64,000 nucleotides of DNA from Hydra vulgaris (GCF_038396675.1 NC_088934.1:3648501-3712500); one strand, 5' to 3'. Counted from the first letter of the stretch, positions 1 to 13,400 are shown. Numbers and translations: made by a program. The notes: generated by a model from the sequence alone, not told the origin.

Positions 1-84
1 AATACTTTTATTCCTAAAAATAAATAATTAAATATATTTATATTAGGGTGTTAGCCAGGAATATATTTCATACAGATTTTTTGA

Positions 85-89
85 AATTG

Positions 90-185
<96 letters not shown>

Positions 186-297
186 TATAATATATTATAC
201 TTTAATTACAAAAATACATTTTGTAATTAAAGTATTATATAATTATAATTATATAATATATATATATATATGTATTAATATATTATATATTTACATA

Positions 298-382
<85 letters not shown>
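85..382. repeat. (TA)n microsatellite tracts
   Basis: Two long runs of alternating TA, roughly 93-180 and 300-382, are separated by an AT-rich spacer that contains a short copy of the sequence found in the arms of the next fold-back repeat. Apparent reading frames here encode only Ile/Tyr alternation and are not genes. Confidence 0.95.
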
Positions 383-388
<6 letters not shown>

Positions 389-454
389 TACATGTGTGTA
401 TACATGTGTATATTATATACCTTATATTATATACATGTGTATATTATATATGTA

Positions 455-693
455 TTTGTTAGGAAACATTGTTTTACACATTTACACATTTAAAAAAATA
501 CATTTTGAATTAATTTTTTAACTAAAGCTAAAATTGCTAGAAAAAAAATTATAATTTACTACTCTGAGAACTAGTTCTCAGAGTAGTAAATTATAATGTT
601 TTTACTAGCAATTTTAGCTTTAGTTAAAAAAAATTCAAAATGTATTTTTGTAATTAAAGTTGTGTAAATGTGTAAAATAATGTTTCCTAACAA
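455..693. mobile_element. Fold-back MITE, about 240 bp
   Basis: The left arm begins TTTGTTAGGAAACATT and the right arm ends with its reverse complement. The two arms pair almost throughout and meet at a palindromic centre, GAGAACTAGTTCTC, near 565-585. The arms differ mainly by a short gap: the right arm carries an extra ACTTTAATTAC stretch, which also occurs near 198-210 beside the TA tract. It has no coding capacity. A clear target duplication was not found, so the superfamily is unknown. Confidence 0.75.
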
Positions 694-1044
694 AAAGTGA
701 ATTCTTTTCAATAATCATTACTAATAATATTAAAATGGCATTGAAGCATCACTACTTCCTGCCAGCAGAATAAAAAACGAAAATTATAAACCAAAAAAAC
801 TTTAATTAATTATAATCCATAAATTAAAATATATTTTAGATTACTTGTAAATAGCTATTTACAAAAGTCAAATAAAAGAATAACTCTTTTGTATGAATAA
901 TTTGTAAATATTTTACACTTTTTAATAAAGTACAATAAAAAATAGCACATTTCTCTGAGCGATTAGCCATCTTTATATCAAATAAGAAGTTCGCGATATC
1001 AAACAGAAAGTAAAAAGACATGTTGATTTAAAGTTGATTATATC

Positions 1045-1273
1045 AACGTTAGTTTATTACCAATACATCAACGTGGAATAAGCGTTGAAAATGCCGACGT
1101 TGAAATTTCCTCTTTGTTCAGACGTTGAAACAACGCCATTTTCTTTAACGTTAGTTTATCAACTATAAATCAACGTGGAATAGACGTTGAAATTTCCGAC
1201 GTTGACATTTCAACAATGCGCAGACGTTGATAAGACGTCGTTTGCTTGCTGGGGACGTCGTTTGCTTGCTGGG
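1045..1273. repeat. CAACGT/GACGTTGA-rich tandem repeat
   Basis: Two diverged copies of a unit of about 102 bp start at AACGTTAGTTTAT (1045 and 1147). Each carries ATCAACGTGGAATA and several GACGTTGA boxes in both orientations. They are followed by an exact 20-bp tandem duplication (1234-1253 and 1254-1273, GACGTCG-TTTGCTTGCTGGG). The unit resembles the subterminal repeats of DNA transposons and could belong to the P-element-like remnant downstream, but that link is inference. Confidence 0.7.
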
Positions 1274-2664
1274 TAAGGTAAGTATTCGAGAAAGCTATGT
1301 GTATCTTTAAATTTAGATATTTAATGTTATTGTTTAATTCTATTAATGATACATTTTAGGTGCTGGTGGTAGTTGATCTGATATTTCTGAGGTCTTTTCA
1401 CATAATCAACACAGTATGTTTTTTTTTATGCTTGCAAAAAAAAAAAATTCAATTATTTCTATTTATTACAGTGAATACAGTTTTTTTCTTGGATGTATAA
1501 TTATTAGAATTAGAATTTGATAATAGACAATTTCTATAATAAATGTTTTTATCTTAAACTATACTATTTATTCCAATAATGAAACTTTTTAAAATTTTAA
1601 TGTTTGTTGTTAAATAATTTTAGGAAGTCAAAGAGTAATGGTTCGTATTAAGAAAAGAAATCAAGGAAGTATCATTAAACCATGCAGCTGTAATTAATAA
1701 GCAAGTTTATGATTTTTGAAGAAATGTCATCTACACTAATCTGCTTAGATGCTTATAAATTTTTTTATCCGATATCCATAAAGTGTTGATATTTTAACAA
1801 TTTACCTTTCCATTAAAAGTCTCACTGTTCTCTTTAAAACCTAACCTAATGTGTCACCTAGTTTTGTTGGGGTAAGTTGAGCAGCTTTGATAAAAATAAG
1901 TTAAACTGAACTTTCAAACACAAAGAAGCAACTTTGAAGTTACATTATTTACATATATTTTTATAAATAGTAAATTTTAAATCGGGCTTCAAATTCCAGA
2001 TAATTGTATAAAATAATTTTTTATATTTTGTGACTCTTTTTTACTATTTATTTTTTTCTATTCTGATATTTACGTCATTAAAGTACATAAAAAAAAGTTT
2101 TTAAATTAAGCTCACGCTTACTGTTAGTGATAGTTTTATTGATGATTCACCCAAGTTTCGTACGATTTATATTCATTCATTTTTTAATTGCTCAACTTAC
2201 CCTACACTACACAGCCCAGCTCTACCCTATTTTTATCATGAGTCGTTGTTAAACATATTTATATTTGTGACTTTTTTATTTTGTTTTTCTAATTATTTTA
2301 AATATTTGTTACTTATTTAAGTTATACCTTTGGGATTATTTTGTTTTAGTCAACCTACTGTTGAAATATGATTTTAATTTAGTAAGTTTTTTATGATTAA
2401 AAATTTACTACATGAATCATTAGATAAAAGTTAGCGAAAAATTTAGTTTACTTGTAAAAATAGTTACACTATTTTTACAAGTGTGCGTGTTAGGGTTGTG
2501 TAGCATTTACATAAAATCTGTTTGGCTTTTTACTATGCTATCATCTATTTCTTGATACCTAAATCAATAATACCCCATTTTACTTGATTGGATTATCACA
2601 TATAAATATGATATTGTAACTAATAATATATTAAGTTATTTAATCTATTTAATTACAGGAAACT
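1274..2664. other. AT-rich stretch without recognisable gene
   Basis: No open frame of substance and no recognisable RNA gene was seen on either strand. An AATTACAG sequence just before 2660 resembles a splice acceptor ahead of the transposase remnant. Confidence 0.6.
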
Positions 2665-3200
2665 ATGTCTGAGTCTAAAAAACAGTTATTATGTCGGATT
2701 TTACAAGAAAAGTTAAAAAGCATTACCCACCAGAACTACAAAGCATTGCTTTAACATTAAATTTTTATTCTGCTAAAGCATATAGTTATGTTAGGAAAAC
2801 ATTTGATAATGTAATTCCTCATCCATGAACTATACAAAAATGGTATGAAAGTGTTGACTGTTTCCCTGAATTTTGTAAAGAAGCTTTAGTTACTCTTCAT
2901 AGCAAAGTAAAATTGGTCAACGTGTTGTGTGTTCATTGATGTTAGATGAAATGGCCTTTAGAAAAAAATTAAACGGACAGGCTATAAACTTTCTGGTTGT
3001 ATTGATTATGGTGTTGATATAAATAATGATAGTTTACCCGAAGTAAAAGAAGCTTTAGTTTTTATGGTAAACTGTGTAAATGGACGTTAGAATCTTCCTG
3101 TTGCATATTTTTTCATTGATGGTTTAGGTGATTGTGAAAAAGGTAATATTATTAAGCGTTGACTGCAATTTTATTTATTAAAGTGGTGCAGAAATTATAA
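2665..3200 (+). pseudogene. P-element/THAP9-like transposase remnant
   Basis: Conceptual translation in shifting frames gives blocks typical of P-element/THAP9 transposases: FYSAKAYSYVRKTF, PHP followed by a stop and then TIQKWYESVD, a DEMAFRK block that carries the first catalytic Asp region, SLPEVKEALVFMVN, and LPVAYFFIDG. Several stops (one inside the PHP-TIQKW block, another after the VN-CVNGR segment) and frameshifts break it. Only about 180 codons of the central RNase H-like region are seen, and the N-terminal THAP zinc finger and the C-terminus are not recognisable. The ATG at 2665 opens a frame that shifts after about 18 codons. It cannot encode an active enzyme. Family assignment rests on motif order alone. 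Confidence 0.7.
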
Positions 3201-3822
3201 AATTATTATTGCTAAATATTTAAAGATACGGTTGCACCTCAAAGCTGACTCGATCAACGATTTACGACATAATAAACGTATACAAAGTGTATTAACAAAG
3301 CAAATTTTATTTTTAAATCAATAAAAAGTTATTTTGTATATTATGTAATGCATAATAAAACACATAAAATTGTATTAAGTGTTACGTTTTTTATTCTAAG
3401 AAATCTAAGAATTCATTAAAATTTGATACAAATAATAAATTTAATATTATTTAAAAAAATAATTCTCATGAAAATAAGGTTTGCTACAAAATTTTACATT
3501 TAACGTTAAGCTTTCTATTCTTAAAGTTTGTGCAAACGTGACGTCACGCGGTAGAAGATATTGAATTTGAAATATTTAACTTACGGCGTGTCTATCACTT
3601 TATATGGTCGAAGGTTTTAACGTCCTCTTTTTACAAAATGAACCAACATTTATCCGACGTTTTTGCTTTGCTTACTTCTTTCAGTAAACATTTTATTAAC
3701 CGTTGAGAAATATAAATGCATTATATGTAATTAAGAATGTGTTGGAAAATATTTTAACTGATGTGCAAAGTTTGTTAAATAATAGCCTATTTGTAAAAAA
3801 ACTTTGACGTCAATAATGTTTT
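3201..3822. other. AT-rich spacer before the Polinton
   Basis: No gene seen. It contains AACGTTAA at about 3502, similar to boxes in the tandem repeat near 1045, which may mark the far end of the P-element-like remnant. It ends in the left target duplication of the Polinton (TGTAAA, 3823-3828). Confidence 0.5.
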
Positions 3823-3828
3823 TGTAAA

Positions 3829-4043
3829 AGTAGTATAAAAAACGAATTCTGGGCCAAAATCAAAAAAATCATCGTTTGGCTTAAAAAGTATGATACATCT
3901 CTACCATATTTCAACATGTATATTATGAGATCTCCTCAACCAGAATGACATGGTAATAATTATAATTATATAATTATAATTATAAGGTGAAATCTAAGCG
4001 TAAATGTAATCTAGCTACGCATAGCTCATTACTTATAGCCTAA
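3829..4043. repeat. Left terminal inverted repeat of the Polinton
   Basis: It matches the reverse complement of 22773-22966 nearly base for base, including an internal palindromic TAATTATAATTATATAATTATAATTA block. The left copy has about 20 extra bases near 4000-4020 (around TAAATGTAATCTAGCTACG). The stop codon of the fibre-like gene falls inside this repeat (4040-4042). Confidence 0.93.
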
Positions 4044-5044
4044 GCGTAATAGAAAACATTTCCTATTACATGAAAACTTCCAGATTGACCCACTTGTGCA
4101 TCACCGGAGTTTAATGTTACTTCTAATCTCCTTCCACTACCAACCCTAGGCATGGAATCAGTAAAATTTCTGTAAAATGAGATAGTAGTTGTAGGACCAA
4201 TTACTGAACTTGATTGATACAATAGTCCAGATGATTCATTGTTAAATGAATTAATATTAACACTGTTCCACGAAGAAAGGTAAAAGTCTTCTAAACCAGA
4301 TGAGGCGTATATGCATACACTATTCTAATCAAATCCTTGAAATACTGTATAATTCTGTCCGTCATAGGGTTTCCAAGGGTTTATAACATAGTTAGTAGCA
4401 TTTACTGGAGATTCGTATGCATCATACATGCGTACTCTAGATTCCCACCAATTTCCAGATACTCCAATAACATGCATTCTAATATACTTAAGATAAACAC
4501 CTTGATTAGCAACGTTTGGAGCATTTAATAATATATATTCTTTACCATAAGTTGTGTTTGTAAATCTAAATGTTCCTGAGTATAATTAAATAGATGACAA
4601 TGATTTAGGTATTGATGTAGTTCTTGTAATATAAGGTTGTATCCAATAAGTAACGTTTTGACTAGTTTTATTGTATAATTGAATTACTAGACTAGTAGTA
4701 AATGACATATCAAGTGTAAAGTAACCTCCTAGTGCATTAGCTGTATATGCATTACAACCTTGTAAAGAGTTTGCATAAAATGGTCCACCAAGTGGTGCGA
4801 ATAAAAAATCACAAGCTAAAGGAATATTATTATCTCCAACATTAGCTGTAGAAGTAGAAAAATCTCCTATGTCAAGCGCATGATCTACATATATTCTAAG
4901 AAATACATTACCTGAAACATCGATATTAGGATCTAATCCTTGGAATGCTAACCATAGTTTTCTGAGTATACCAGGACCATAAGATGGTACAATAACTGTT
5001 GTTGCATCAGGACCTGTATTTGCACAGCAAAATCCAAGATTCTA

Positions 5045-5240
5045 GGTCAAGAATTTTTGTGCTTATTTTAAGAACTTTTGTTCTTATTTTAAGAACTTGA
5101 TTCTTGTTTTAAGAACTTGATTCTTATTTTAAGAATTTGATTCTTATTTTAAGAATTTGATTCTTATTTTAAGAACTTGATTCTTGTTTTAAGAACTTCA
5201 TTCTTATTTTAAGAACTTCATTCTTATTTAAGGATATTTC
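5045..5240. repeat. Left subterminal array of a palindromic 20-mer
   Basis: About nine head-to-tail copies of a unit like TTCTTATTTTAAGAACTTGA, in which TTCTT and AAGAA are self-complementary. It mirrors the right subterminal array at 9040-9520. Such arrays near transposon ends usually act as transposase binding sites (family knowledge). Confidence 0.85.
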
Positions 5241-5299
5241 AATAAAAAACATTATTTGTAATTTTATAATTTCATAATGGTATTATAAAATTAGGAATA

Positions 5300-5593
5300 A
5301 TAATAAGTCCTGTGCAATTAGGGTTGGGGGGGGGGGGAAGGGGTGGGACACCCCTCTATCAATGATTTATTCGCTCATTTAGTCGGCAAATTTAACCATT
5401 TTTGACAAGTCAGTCGGCAAATGCAGACCTTTTAGACAAGTTAGTCGGTAAATTTAGACAGTCAGTCGGCAAGTGTCGATAAGGCAATCGGCAAATTCTA
5501 AAAAACAAGGACATTATTTATTTATTTATTTTCATTTTCAGTCAGCAAAAGCTGTAATGGACCCCCCCTCCACGTGACACCTACTCGCGCCGG

Positions 5594-5596
<3 letters not shown>
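5300..5596. repeat. Dispersed repeat with TCGGCAAAT boxes, copy 1
   Basis: A G-rich start (GGGTTGGGGG) is followed by four or five copies of AGTCGGCAAATxTAGAC-type boxes, a CAAGGACATTATTT segment and the end CCACGTGACACCTACTCGCGCCGGCCCTA. The same order of blocks occurs at 31298-31522. It ends directly at a (TA)n tract. Probably a hAT-type MITE remnant; boundaries are approximate. Confidence 0.6.

Positions 5597-5661
<65 letters not shown>
5597..5661. repeat. (TA)n tract
   Basis: Pure alternating TA of about 65 bases, immediately after the dispersed repeat. Confidence 0.95.
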
Positions 5662-5663
<2 letters not shown>

Positions 5664-6375
5664 AAATACAGAAATACTTACAAAAAATCATTAAATTTTG
5701 AATGGGACCCCTAAATTCAGTGAAATTAAAGCCACTAAAATTCCCCTCCTGTTTTCCCTCCTCCACCATCTGATAGACTCGGCGTTCATGATTTTATGCA
5801 ATCAAATAATCTAATCCATTTGATCGCCATTAAGACTAAAATACCAAGCAGAAGGAGTCATATAATACAAGAATTCTATAGAATTTGCATTCAATAAGTG
5901 CAATTTTCATATCTGTGAATCTGCATAAATCTAATCTAGTATAAATCTGAATCTTTGTATGGGCAAATTAGTTGCAAAATAATATAAGTGTTAAGTGCAA
6001 GCATAAGTGCAAACATGCATAAGTGCAATTTGGTTTGAAGAGCTCCAAAGCTGTGCACTTTTTTATAATAAATAAATAAAGCAAAAATGAATATACTGCC
6101 AAGCGACGTATCATGGAGTTTTTGTAGGAAAGTGCGTGGCTAAAAGGTCTGCCCTCCCCCCCCCCCAACCTATTAGGGCCCAAAAATCTCAAAAACTTTA
6201 AATTAGGCACGGTTGATGCGTTTATGCCATATGTTATGTGCGCACATGCCAGAAGTTTTTAGAAATATCAGAGATTTTAAAATGTCTGCGGTTCTTAACT
6301 ACATAATCTTTTTTTATATGGCAACTATTTTTTTAAGTTTATTTTTGTAAAAATTTATGTTGCAACCATATTAGA
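5662..6375. other. Non-coding interior of the nested transposon
   Basis: No gene supported. The region contains a poly-C run near 6150 and a triplicated TAAGTGCAA motif near 5985-6030. An 80-codon minus-strand frame here has no recognisable domain or coding bias. Confidence 0.5.
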
Positions 6376-6491
6376 TACCATTATTGATATGACTCAATAA
6401 ATAAATGTCTTTATAAACCATTATTGATATGACTCAATAAATAAATGTACCTTTATAAACCATTATTGATATGACTCAATAAATAAATGTC
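6376..6491. repeat. Three-copy tandem repeat, period about 43 bp
   Basis: Three copies of CCATTATTGATATGACTC plus AATAAATAAATGT, separated by CTTTATAAA or ACCTTTATAAA. The copies are almost identical, so the expansion is recent. Confidence 0.9.
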
Positions 6492-6626
6492 TTTTTTTTA
6501 TTAGTAAATAAATAAAATTGAGGCTAAAGAGAGTGAACAATCCAAAATGTGGACTGTACATATGTTTTTTTTTAATTTAACATGGCATGTTATACATAAG
6601 CATGTTTTACATAAGCATGATACAAG

Positions 6627-6665
6627 ATGTTTTACATAAGCATGTTACATGCTTATGTAAAACAT
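6627..6665. repeat. Perfect inverted repeat, 19-bp arms
   Basis: ATGTTTTACATAAGCATGT and its exact reverse complement are separated by a single T. A partial third copy of TTTTACATAAGCATG lies just upstream (6605-6619). Confidence 0.9.
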
Positions 6666-6889
6666 TTATATTTCTGGTAAATATATTGCTTTTGGATGTT
6701 GTTGTTGTAATATTGAGTGATTTTTTTATTTTTTTGAAATAAACTTTGAAAATTTTCAACTGCACAAATTAAAAGTTTTTTTTTTTCATTATTATTATCT
6801 TTTTTATACTTGACTATTTTTTAGTTGTTGCTTGAATTTAATTTTGCTGTAAAAATGTATTTTTAAATTAGGTGTATAAAAATGTAAAG

Positions 6890-6921
6890 AGCTTTCTGTT
6901 TATATATATAAACAGAAAGCT
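6890..6921. repeat. Perfect 32-bp palindrome
   Basis: AGCTTTCTGTTTATAT and its exact reverse complement, with no spacer. Confidence 0.9.
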
Positions 6922-7113
6922 ATTTTGATCTTTATTTATTTATTGAACCATATATATGGTTAGGTTTTAATGGCTATTGTTATTTTTTTGATTTAAGAAT
7001 ACTTTTTAAACCCTTTTTTTTGGAGAAAGAATCGATATATGGTAAATAATTTATTATACTCATTATAAATGGATTCGCTTCCTTGTTTGTAGTATGCCTT
7101 GTTGTTTGAACCT

Positions 7114-7120
<7 letters not shown>

Positions 7121-7186
<66 letters not shown>
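7121..7186. repeat. (TA)n tract
   Basis: Pure alternating TA of about 66 bases. Confidence 0.95.
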
Positions 7187-7189
<3 letters not shown>

Positions 7190-7680
7190 TCAGTGAAATA
7201 CCCTATAAACTACTTATCAACTTATCCTTTACTTTCTATTCAAAATTATCAAAAAATTAAATTGTCTATTTGTCTGGAGTCATACGCAAGTTACCATACC
7301 TCTCTCAATCTGTAGTTTTTTTTACTTCTATAAAAAGTTCTCATTATTATCTTCAATCTTTTAGTAACCTTAAATTATATATCCTAAATCATTGTTCAGT
7401 TAGTGCGACCATAAATCACAAACTAATGCATAAAATCATGGAAAAATTTACCATATTTTATTCATGGAATAATTTTTTTAAGATATTCAATTTAAATCAC
7501 TAAACTATATTAAAACTTGTCTTTATGCCTTTTTTTAGAGAGACTGTTTGTAAAATGTTGGGCTCATTGTGGGTTATTATTATTATTGCTTATGGTATGA
7601 TGATATGTAATATAAATATTATTATAGCATTTTTTTACAATTACTCATCATTATTGCTTATTGTTATTGTTTATAATATT
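7187..7680. other. AT-rich stretch, nothing recognised
   Basis: Short frames only, without recognisable motifs. Confidence 0.5.
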
Positions 7681-8111
<431 letters not shown>

Positions 8112-8114
<3 letters not shown>

Positions 8115-8302
8115 CCCTCAGGATTGGGGTCAGCATTCAGCAGTGTCAACCTAACTGCTAACCTCAAAGGTGTTGGAGATTGCTGACCTTGTTTCTATGT
8201 TTTATGGTAGGATCTTTGTATTAAATTTTTCTTGCCGACTTCTAAAAGATTGAGGTTGGCAAAATATTGCTGACCTCATTTTTTTACTAATTTCGAGGGT
8301 TG
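8112..8302. mobile_element. MITE with CAGCCCT ends, copy 1
   Basis: A 191-bp element bounded by CAGCCCTCAGGATTGGGG and, inverted, TTTCGAGGGTTG. It shares the internal segment TGCTGACCTTGTTT..TATG and TTGCTGACCTCATTTTT with a second copy at 52393-52572. It is inserted at the edge of the TA tract, so the target duplication is masked by TATATA on both sides. No coding capacity. Confidence 0.8.
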
Positions 8303-9039
8303 ATATATCTACTATAGCATATTTATGTAAGCATTTGCTCACTTTTTTTGCTTATCTAAATCGATATGGCTTTTTTGGGGAAAAAAGGAAAAAACGAAGA
8401 ATAATGAATGAAAAGATTGCTTCCCCATGCCAAAACCTCAATCAATGTAGCAGCATTCCACTGCTAGTCAGGGTATTTGTCAGTCGATGTATGTACTGAA
8501 AAAAGATGTTAATATGTATGTACTGAAAAAAGATGTTAATGTTAAATTTTAGATTTGAGTTTGTTAAATTTATTTTTAGATAAAATAAATCCTTATCATA
8601 ACAGACGATGGAGACGAGGCAATCGTTATGCATGGCAAAAAAATTATTTTACGAAGTATTTCATTTTCTGACGCCATGATTGGACTTATTGGAATACACT
8701 ATGTAATGGACATGGATTATGACGCCCATGTCATGACGGCATACACAATTTACATTATATTTTATTTAAAGATAAAAGCTCAACAGAAACTCGTTTGAGT
8801 CAGATGAGTAGCCTATGGGAGGAGTATTGCCGCTACAAGCATTACCAATAACTGGACATTCCAAAGAACAACAAGTTTTATTTCAACGATGAGATTTGTT
8901 TAAATGTATAAATACTTTTTGAATATTCTTATTTTATATCATCCTAATTTCAAAATGTTTCTTTTTTTCCATAGAAAAAATACTCTTGTAATATTGTTTT
9001 ACCGTTCAAGGAAAATATTATTGAAACAAGATAATAGAA
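8303..9039. other. Non-coding interior of the nested transposon
   Basis: No gene supported. A 25-bp tandem duplication (TATGTACTGAAAAAAGATGTTAAT, two copies) lies near 8490-8540. Around 8640-8900 a less AT-rich segment may be a transposase remnant, but no family motif could be named. Confidence 0.5.
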
Positions 9040-9520
9040 TCTTATTTTAAGCAAAAATGTCCCTGAAATAAGAAAAAAATTCTTATTGATAAAAATAAAT
9101 CTTAAAACAAGAAAAAAACATCTTTATTTGAGCAAAAATATTCTTGAACCAAGAAAAAGAATTCTTATTTTAAGAATATAAATACTTGAAACAAGAAAAA
9201 ATATTCTTATTCTGAGCAAAAATATTCTTGAACCAAGAAAAAAAATTCTTATTTTAAGAATATAAATACTTGAAACAAGAAAAAAAGTTCTTATTCTGAG
9301 CAAAAATATTCTTGAAACAAGAAAAAAAATTCTTGTTTTAAGAATAAAAGTTCTTGAAACAAGAAAAAAAGATATTTAAGAAAAAAAATTCTTAAAACAA
9401 GAAAAAAAGTTCTTATTTTAAGAATAAAAATTCTTAAAACAAGTAAAAAAGTTCTTACGTGGCGGACAAGTCTATTTTTTCTTGTTTTAAGACTTTTTTT
9501 GCTTAAAACAAGAATCGTGG
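9040..9520. repeat. Right subterminal array of AAGAA/TTCTT units
   Basis: About twenty alternating copies of TTCTTATTTTAAG and TTCTTGAAACAAGAA-like units, more diverged than the left array at 5045-5240. Both lead into the CACAGCAAAATCC ends. Confidence 0.85.
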
Positions 9521-9851
9521 ATTTTGCTGTGTGGTGGAATAGTCTTGGATTTTAATCCAAGGCACGTTAAACTTGAATTTGGTACTATTCTTAATTCATT
9601 AAGACTAAGTGATTTATTATCAACATAATTTTTTGTAGTAGCATCTTGTGAGTTAGTAGGTTCTGCTACATTTATTAATTTATTAGAGTTCATATTAATA
9701 TTACTAGTTGCATTATTTTGTCCATCTCTCCTAATAAACAAGTTATTAGCTTCAGATATTATTAAACCATCTGAATATACATCTGAAGTAGTAGCACCGA
9801 ATATATCGACAGGCATTTTGTTTTTTATATACAATATAAAAAAGAAAAAAA

Positions 9852-10330
9852 TTACCATAGATTATTAATAATATTCTGAATATCATGTCCCTCATCTAGT
9901 TTTTTCAAAACATATAAACACAAGTGTCCACAGAATGAGGTATTTCCAATTTGAACTCTTTTACTGTTATAATAAACAGGAAATTTTAAACAATTAACAT
10001 TTTCAACTGGAGGTGGTAGTCCATAAGAGTCAAAACTTAGTTTTTTTCACCGTCTTTGTACGAGCAAATCCAGTGAAATCCCTGCGTACTTGAATCTCCT
10101 GTATTTAATATTCAACATTCTTTTCTTTATATATTTTTCGGTAATTGATTTCTTACAAATCTCTACGTTCCTTTGCTTACCTCTAAAATGTTTTATTTTT
10201 AATATTTTTGCTGCTTTGATCAATTGAAAATTTGTTAGTGGTTCATTGGGTAGAATTATTCCGTCAACATTGATAAATTTATAATTGTTAATAATTTTTT
10301 TATTTATAAATTCTTTTTTTTAGAAAAAAA
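9852..10330 (-). pseudogene. Adenain-like cysteine protease of the Polinton (PRO)
   Basis: In adenoviruses and Polintons this class of protease matures capsid proteins. Reading on the minus strand from about 10325, the first block is NEPLTNFQLIKAAKI..KHFRG. It is followed in another frame by GFHWICSYKDGE (catalytic His in the HW pair), and then in a third frame by FDSYGLPPPVE (catalytic Asp) and SFCGHLCLYVL (catalytic Cys). The gene stops at 9852-9854. The spacing and order His-Asp-Cys match the Ulp1/adenain fold. At least three frame changes and a stop separate the blocks, so it is dead. The start is not resolved. It lies between the fibre gene and the polymerase, divided from the latter by a C-rich tract (10350-10365). 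Confidence 0.8.
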
Positions 10331-10426
10331 ATAATTTTTGGGCTTCCCTACCCCCCCCCCTCTTGGGCTCCTTGGGCTCCTTGACCTCTTTTCCTAATTG
10401 ACCTATAAATTATTTACTTTTAGTTT

Positions 10427-13400
10427 TTAGTATCCATATGCTAATGTGTGTATTCCATCTTCTAAAATAACTCTTTCATCGTCTTCTGCGCTTAATGCTA
10501 TTTTATTGATCTCTTCTGTGTAAATTTCATGTGAATATGATCTTATTACATTCATTTTCCTAATATGTTCTCTTTTATTTAATAAAAAATCTTTGTAATC
10601 TTCATGTGATATATTCTTTTTAACAATATTTTTCTTTACTCCTATACATTTTTTGTTTTCTTTTCCGTGTACTTTGTAAGAATACAACTTTGATCTAAGT
10701 CCAACAAATTCTTCAATTTGTGCTCCTCCAGTCTCATCTTTAAACATTCCAATTACTTTTTTATTAGACCAACTTTAAATCCTACATTATTAATTGCTAA
10801 GTGCTTTGGGTTAAACTCACTTGTATCAAATTTGTCTTCAATATCTTTAGAAATATCTGAATAAAAGTCTTCTGTTATAATTTCGTATGCTAGAGAATCT
10901 GTATCTGTGAATAATAGTTTTGCTCGATTAGCATATTTTTTCTTTATGTAATCATAATGAAATTCATACATTAGAGTTTTGCTCAAATCTAAAATACACA
11001 TGCCTAAGTAAATTGGTTTAGCATATTTTAATTTTGTTCTTTTCATATGTATTGGTATTAAGTTTTCATCAAATATTGTTCTTCTTTCAAAGTTTGATTT
11101 TAATGCTAGTTTAATAGCTTCATTTCTTTCTGTCACTATTCTCCATTGTTTTTCCAAATAATGAATTGTTCATGAGTTTAAAAAAGTCTTTTTCATAATC
11201 ATTCGTTGCTTTAGTTCTAAGGTTTGTATTCAGTTCAATGTATTCATTGAGCCATGCTCTTTCTTCAAATTTAATTCCTCTATGAATTTTAGTAATCTTT
11301 AATCCTAATCTTTCATATAGTTTTAGATTTTCATAATGTACTATATACTTTTTCTTATTATTCAAGTTTGGCACTAATTTTTCAACTTTATCAATATTTA
11401 ATCTTTCAGGTGCGAGAGGATAATCATTATGTTCATCATGTAGATATTCAGGATAATCTAAATCTACTTCTAGTATGCATGAAATTGATTTCCAGTTTTC
11501 GATTTCATTTTCGTCCATCCATTTAAAACCATGTGTTGGAAGTGGTTTACTCATTGCCCATCCATATAAATTATTAGCATCTAAATATTGGATGAATGGT
11601 GATGGTTTGCTTTAATCATACTCATCACTTATGTACTTATTATTAGAAGCTTCTAACTTATTTATATCATACTAATTCCACCTCTTCTACCTTTCTTTAT
11701 CATTAGTATCATATCGTAATCACTTAGCAATTCTAATTTTTTTTTTTTTTCTTCAATGCTGCATCTCAAGCTAATCCTGTTGATGTATAATACCAAGCAG
11801 GATCTAATTTATAACAATTCATACAAATATCTCTAAAATTTTCAAAGACGTCAACTAATAAAAGCACATCTGAAACATTGTACAAGTGATGATAATCTCT
11901 AAATGTTTTGCAATTAAACTCATTCCATACATTTTGTGCATGTGAGTAATCATCATCACTAATATCTTCATCGATCAATTTTGAAATGAATAATTCTTTT
12001 GGTGGTAATTGTGTCTCATTAAATCTATTAATAGAATCAACCCAATCATATGGGTGTACACCTTTTCTGAATAACAAATCTAATTTTTTGCCTGAATATT
12101 ATTTTCCAATATTTTTGCACTGGCCTTTTGCTAATTTCTTTGATAAAGCATCTAAACTAGAAGGCATAAATCTAAAACTATCTAAAAAACAAAGCTCACG
12201 TTTAACTTCAAATTTCTTACCTTCTTTAATATACCATCCACTTTAATTTCTCTAGAAAAGCTAATATACTTTTCTTCTTCCTCCTTATAATTTCTTTATA
12301 AATAAGTGAGAATCATAACCAGATAAATTGTGAAATAGCACTGGAAAGAGTTTTGGAATTTTATAATTTAAATTATAATTTTGATGAGCAGCACCTCTAT
12401 ATTTTCCTGTAATATGACAATGGTCACGTACTTTATCTTTTCCAAGTTTTTCTCAACAAATGTGACATGATATTGCTGCATTAAAATCATGCTTGTTTTC
12501 ATTAGTAAATATCATCTTTTTTTTGAAATTTAATCCTATCACAAATTTTCTTAATATCTTCTTGTAAACCATCAACAAAATTTTGTGCAACATCATCTGT
12601 TTCACTACTTGCAGTAAATTTGACTGGACTGCTTTGATAAAAACTTTTGTCAAAACATTTAATATAATAACAGAATGAACTTGGAATATGTTTTTGTTAT
12701 TGTTTAGTATAAGATTCATTCGGATTGGGTTCACAAGTGTCAATTTGTTTGATAAAACTTTCAAATTCAGCATATACTACAAACGGAACTCTCATTGATT
12801 TATTGTGATTAGTAAATTGCATTGTTGAATTTGGTGGTGGAAGTTCGATACGTACTGAATCATGTGTTTCACAATACGATTTATGATTAGATAATGATTC
12901 TTCAGAATTAAACCCTAATAAACAATTTCTACAATAGTAATTTTTACAATGATTATTAGATGTTTGTGATGAAAGTAATCTGCTTAAATTTTTTATCAAA
13001 CAGTAATAATTGGTTTCCCCATTTGAGATTAATAGTAAATCTATTAAATGTTTGCGATCATTATTTTTTGATTCATGCAAAATAATGAACTTCTGAATTT
13101 TCATAACCATATACATTGACACTGATATCTGTATTGTTCTTCTCAAATTGTGTAATTTGATTTAAGGATACTGGAAATTCTATTTTATCCCAGTTTATTT
13201 TTTCAGCTTGATTTTTAAGCTCTTTATCTACTCTTTCAGGATGATTATCTGTTGGATTTAATGCTCTTGCGATACACCACTTAAAACATTATCTTCATTC
13301 TTTATATTAATTATTGCTTTTTTAGTTGCTAAATTTTTATCAAGTGGAATATATGAATTAGCTTTAATAGGATTATAATCAATAATATTGATATCTATCT

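Noticed and set aside
5045-5240. A CRISPR-like array
   Set aside because: Units are directly adjacent, self-similar palindromic 20-mers without unique spacers, and they mirror the other end of a transposon.
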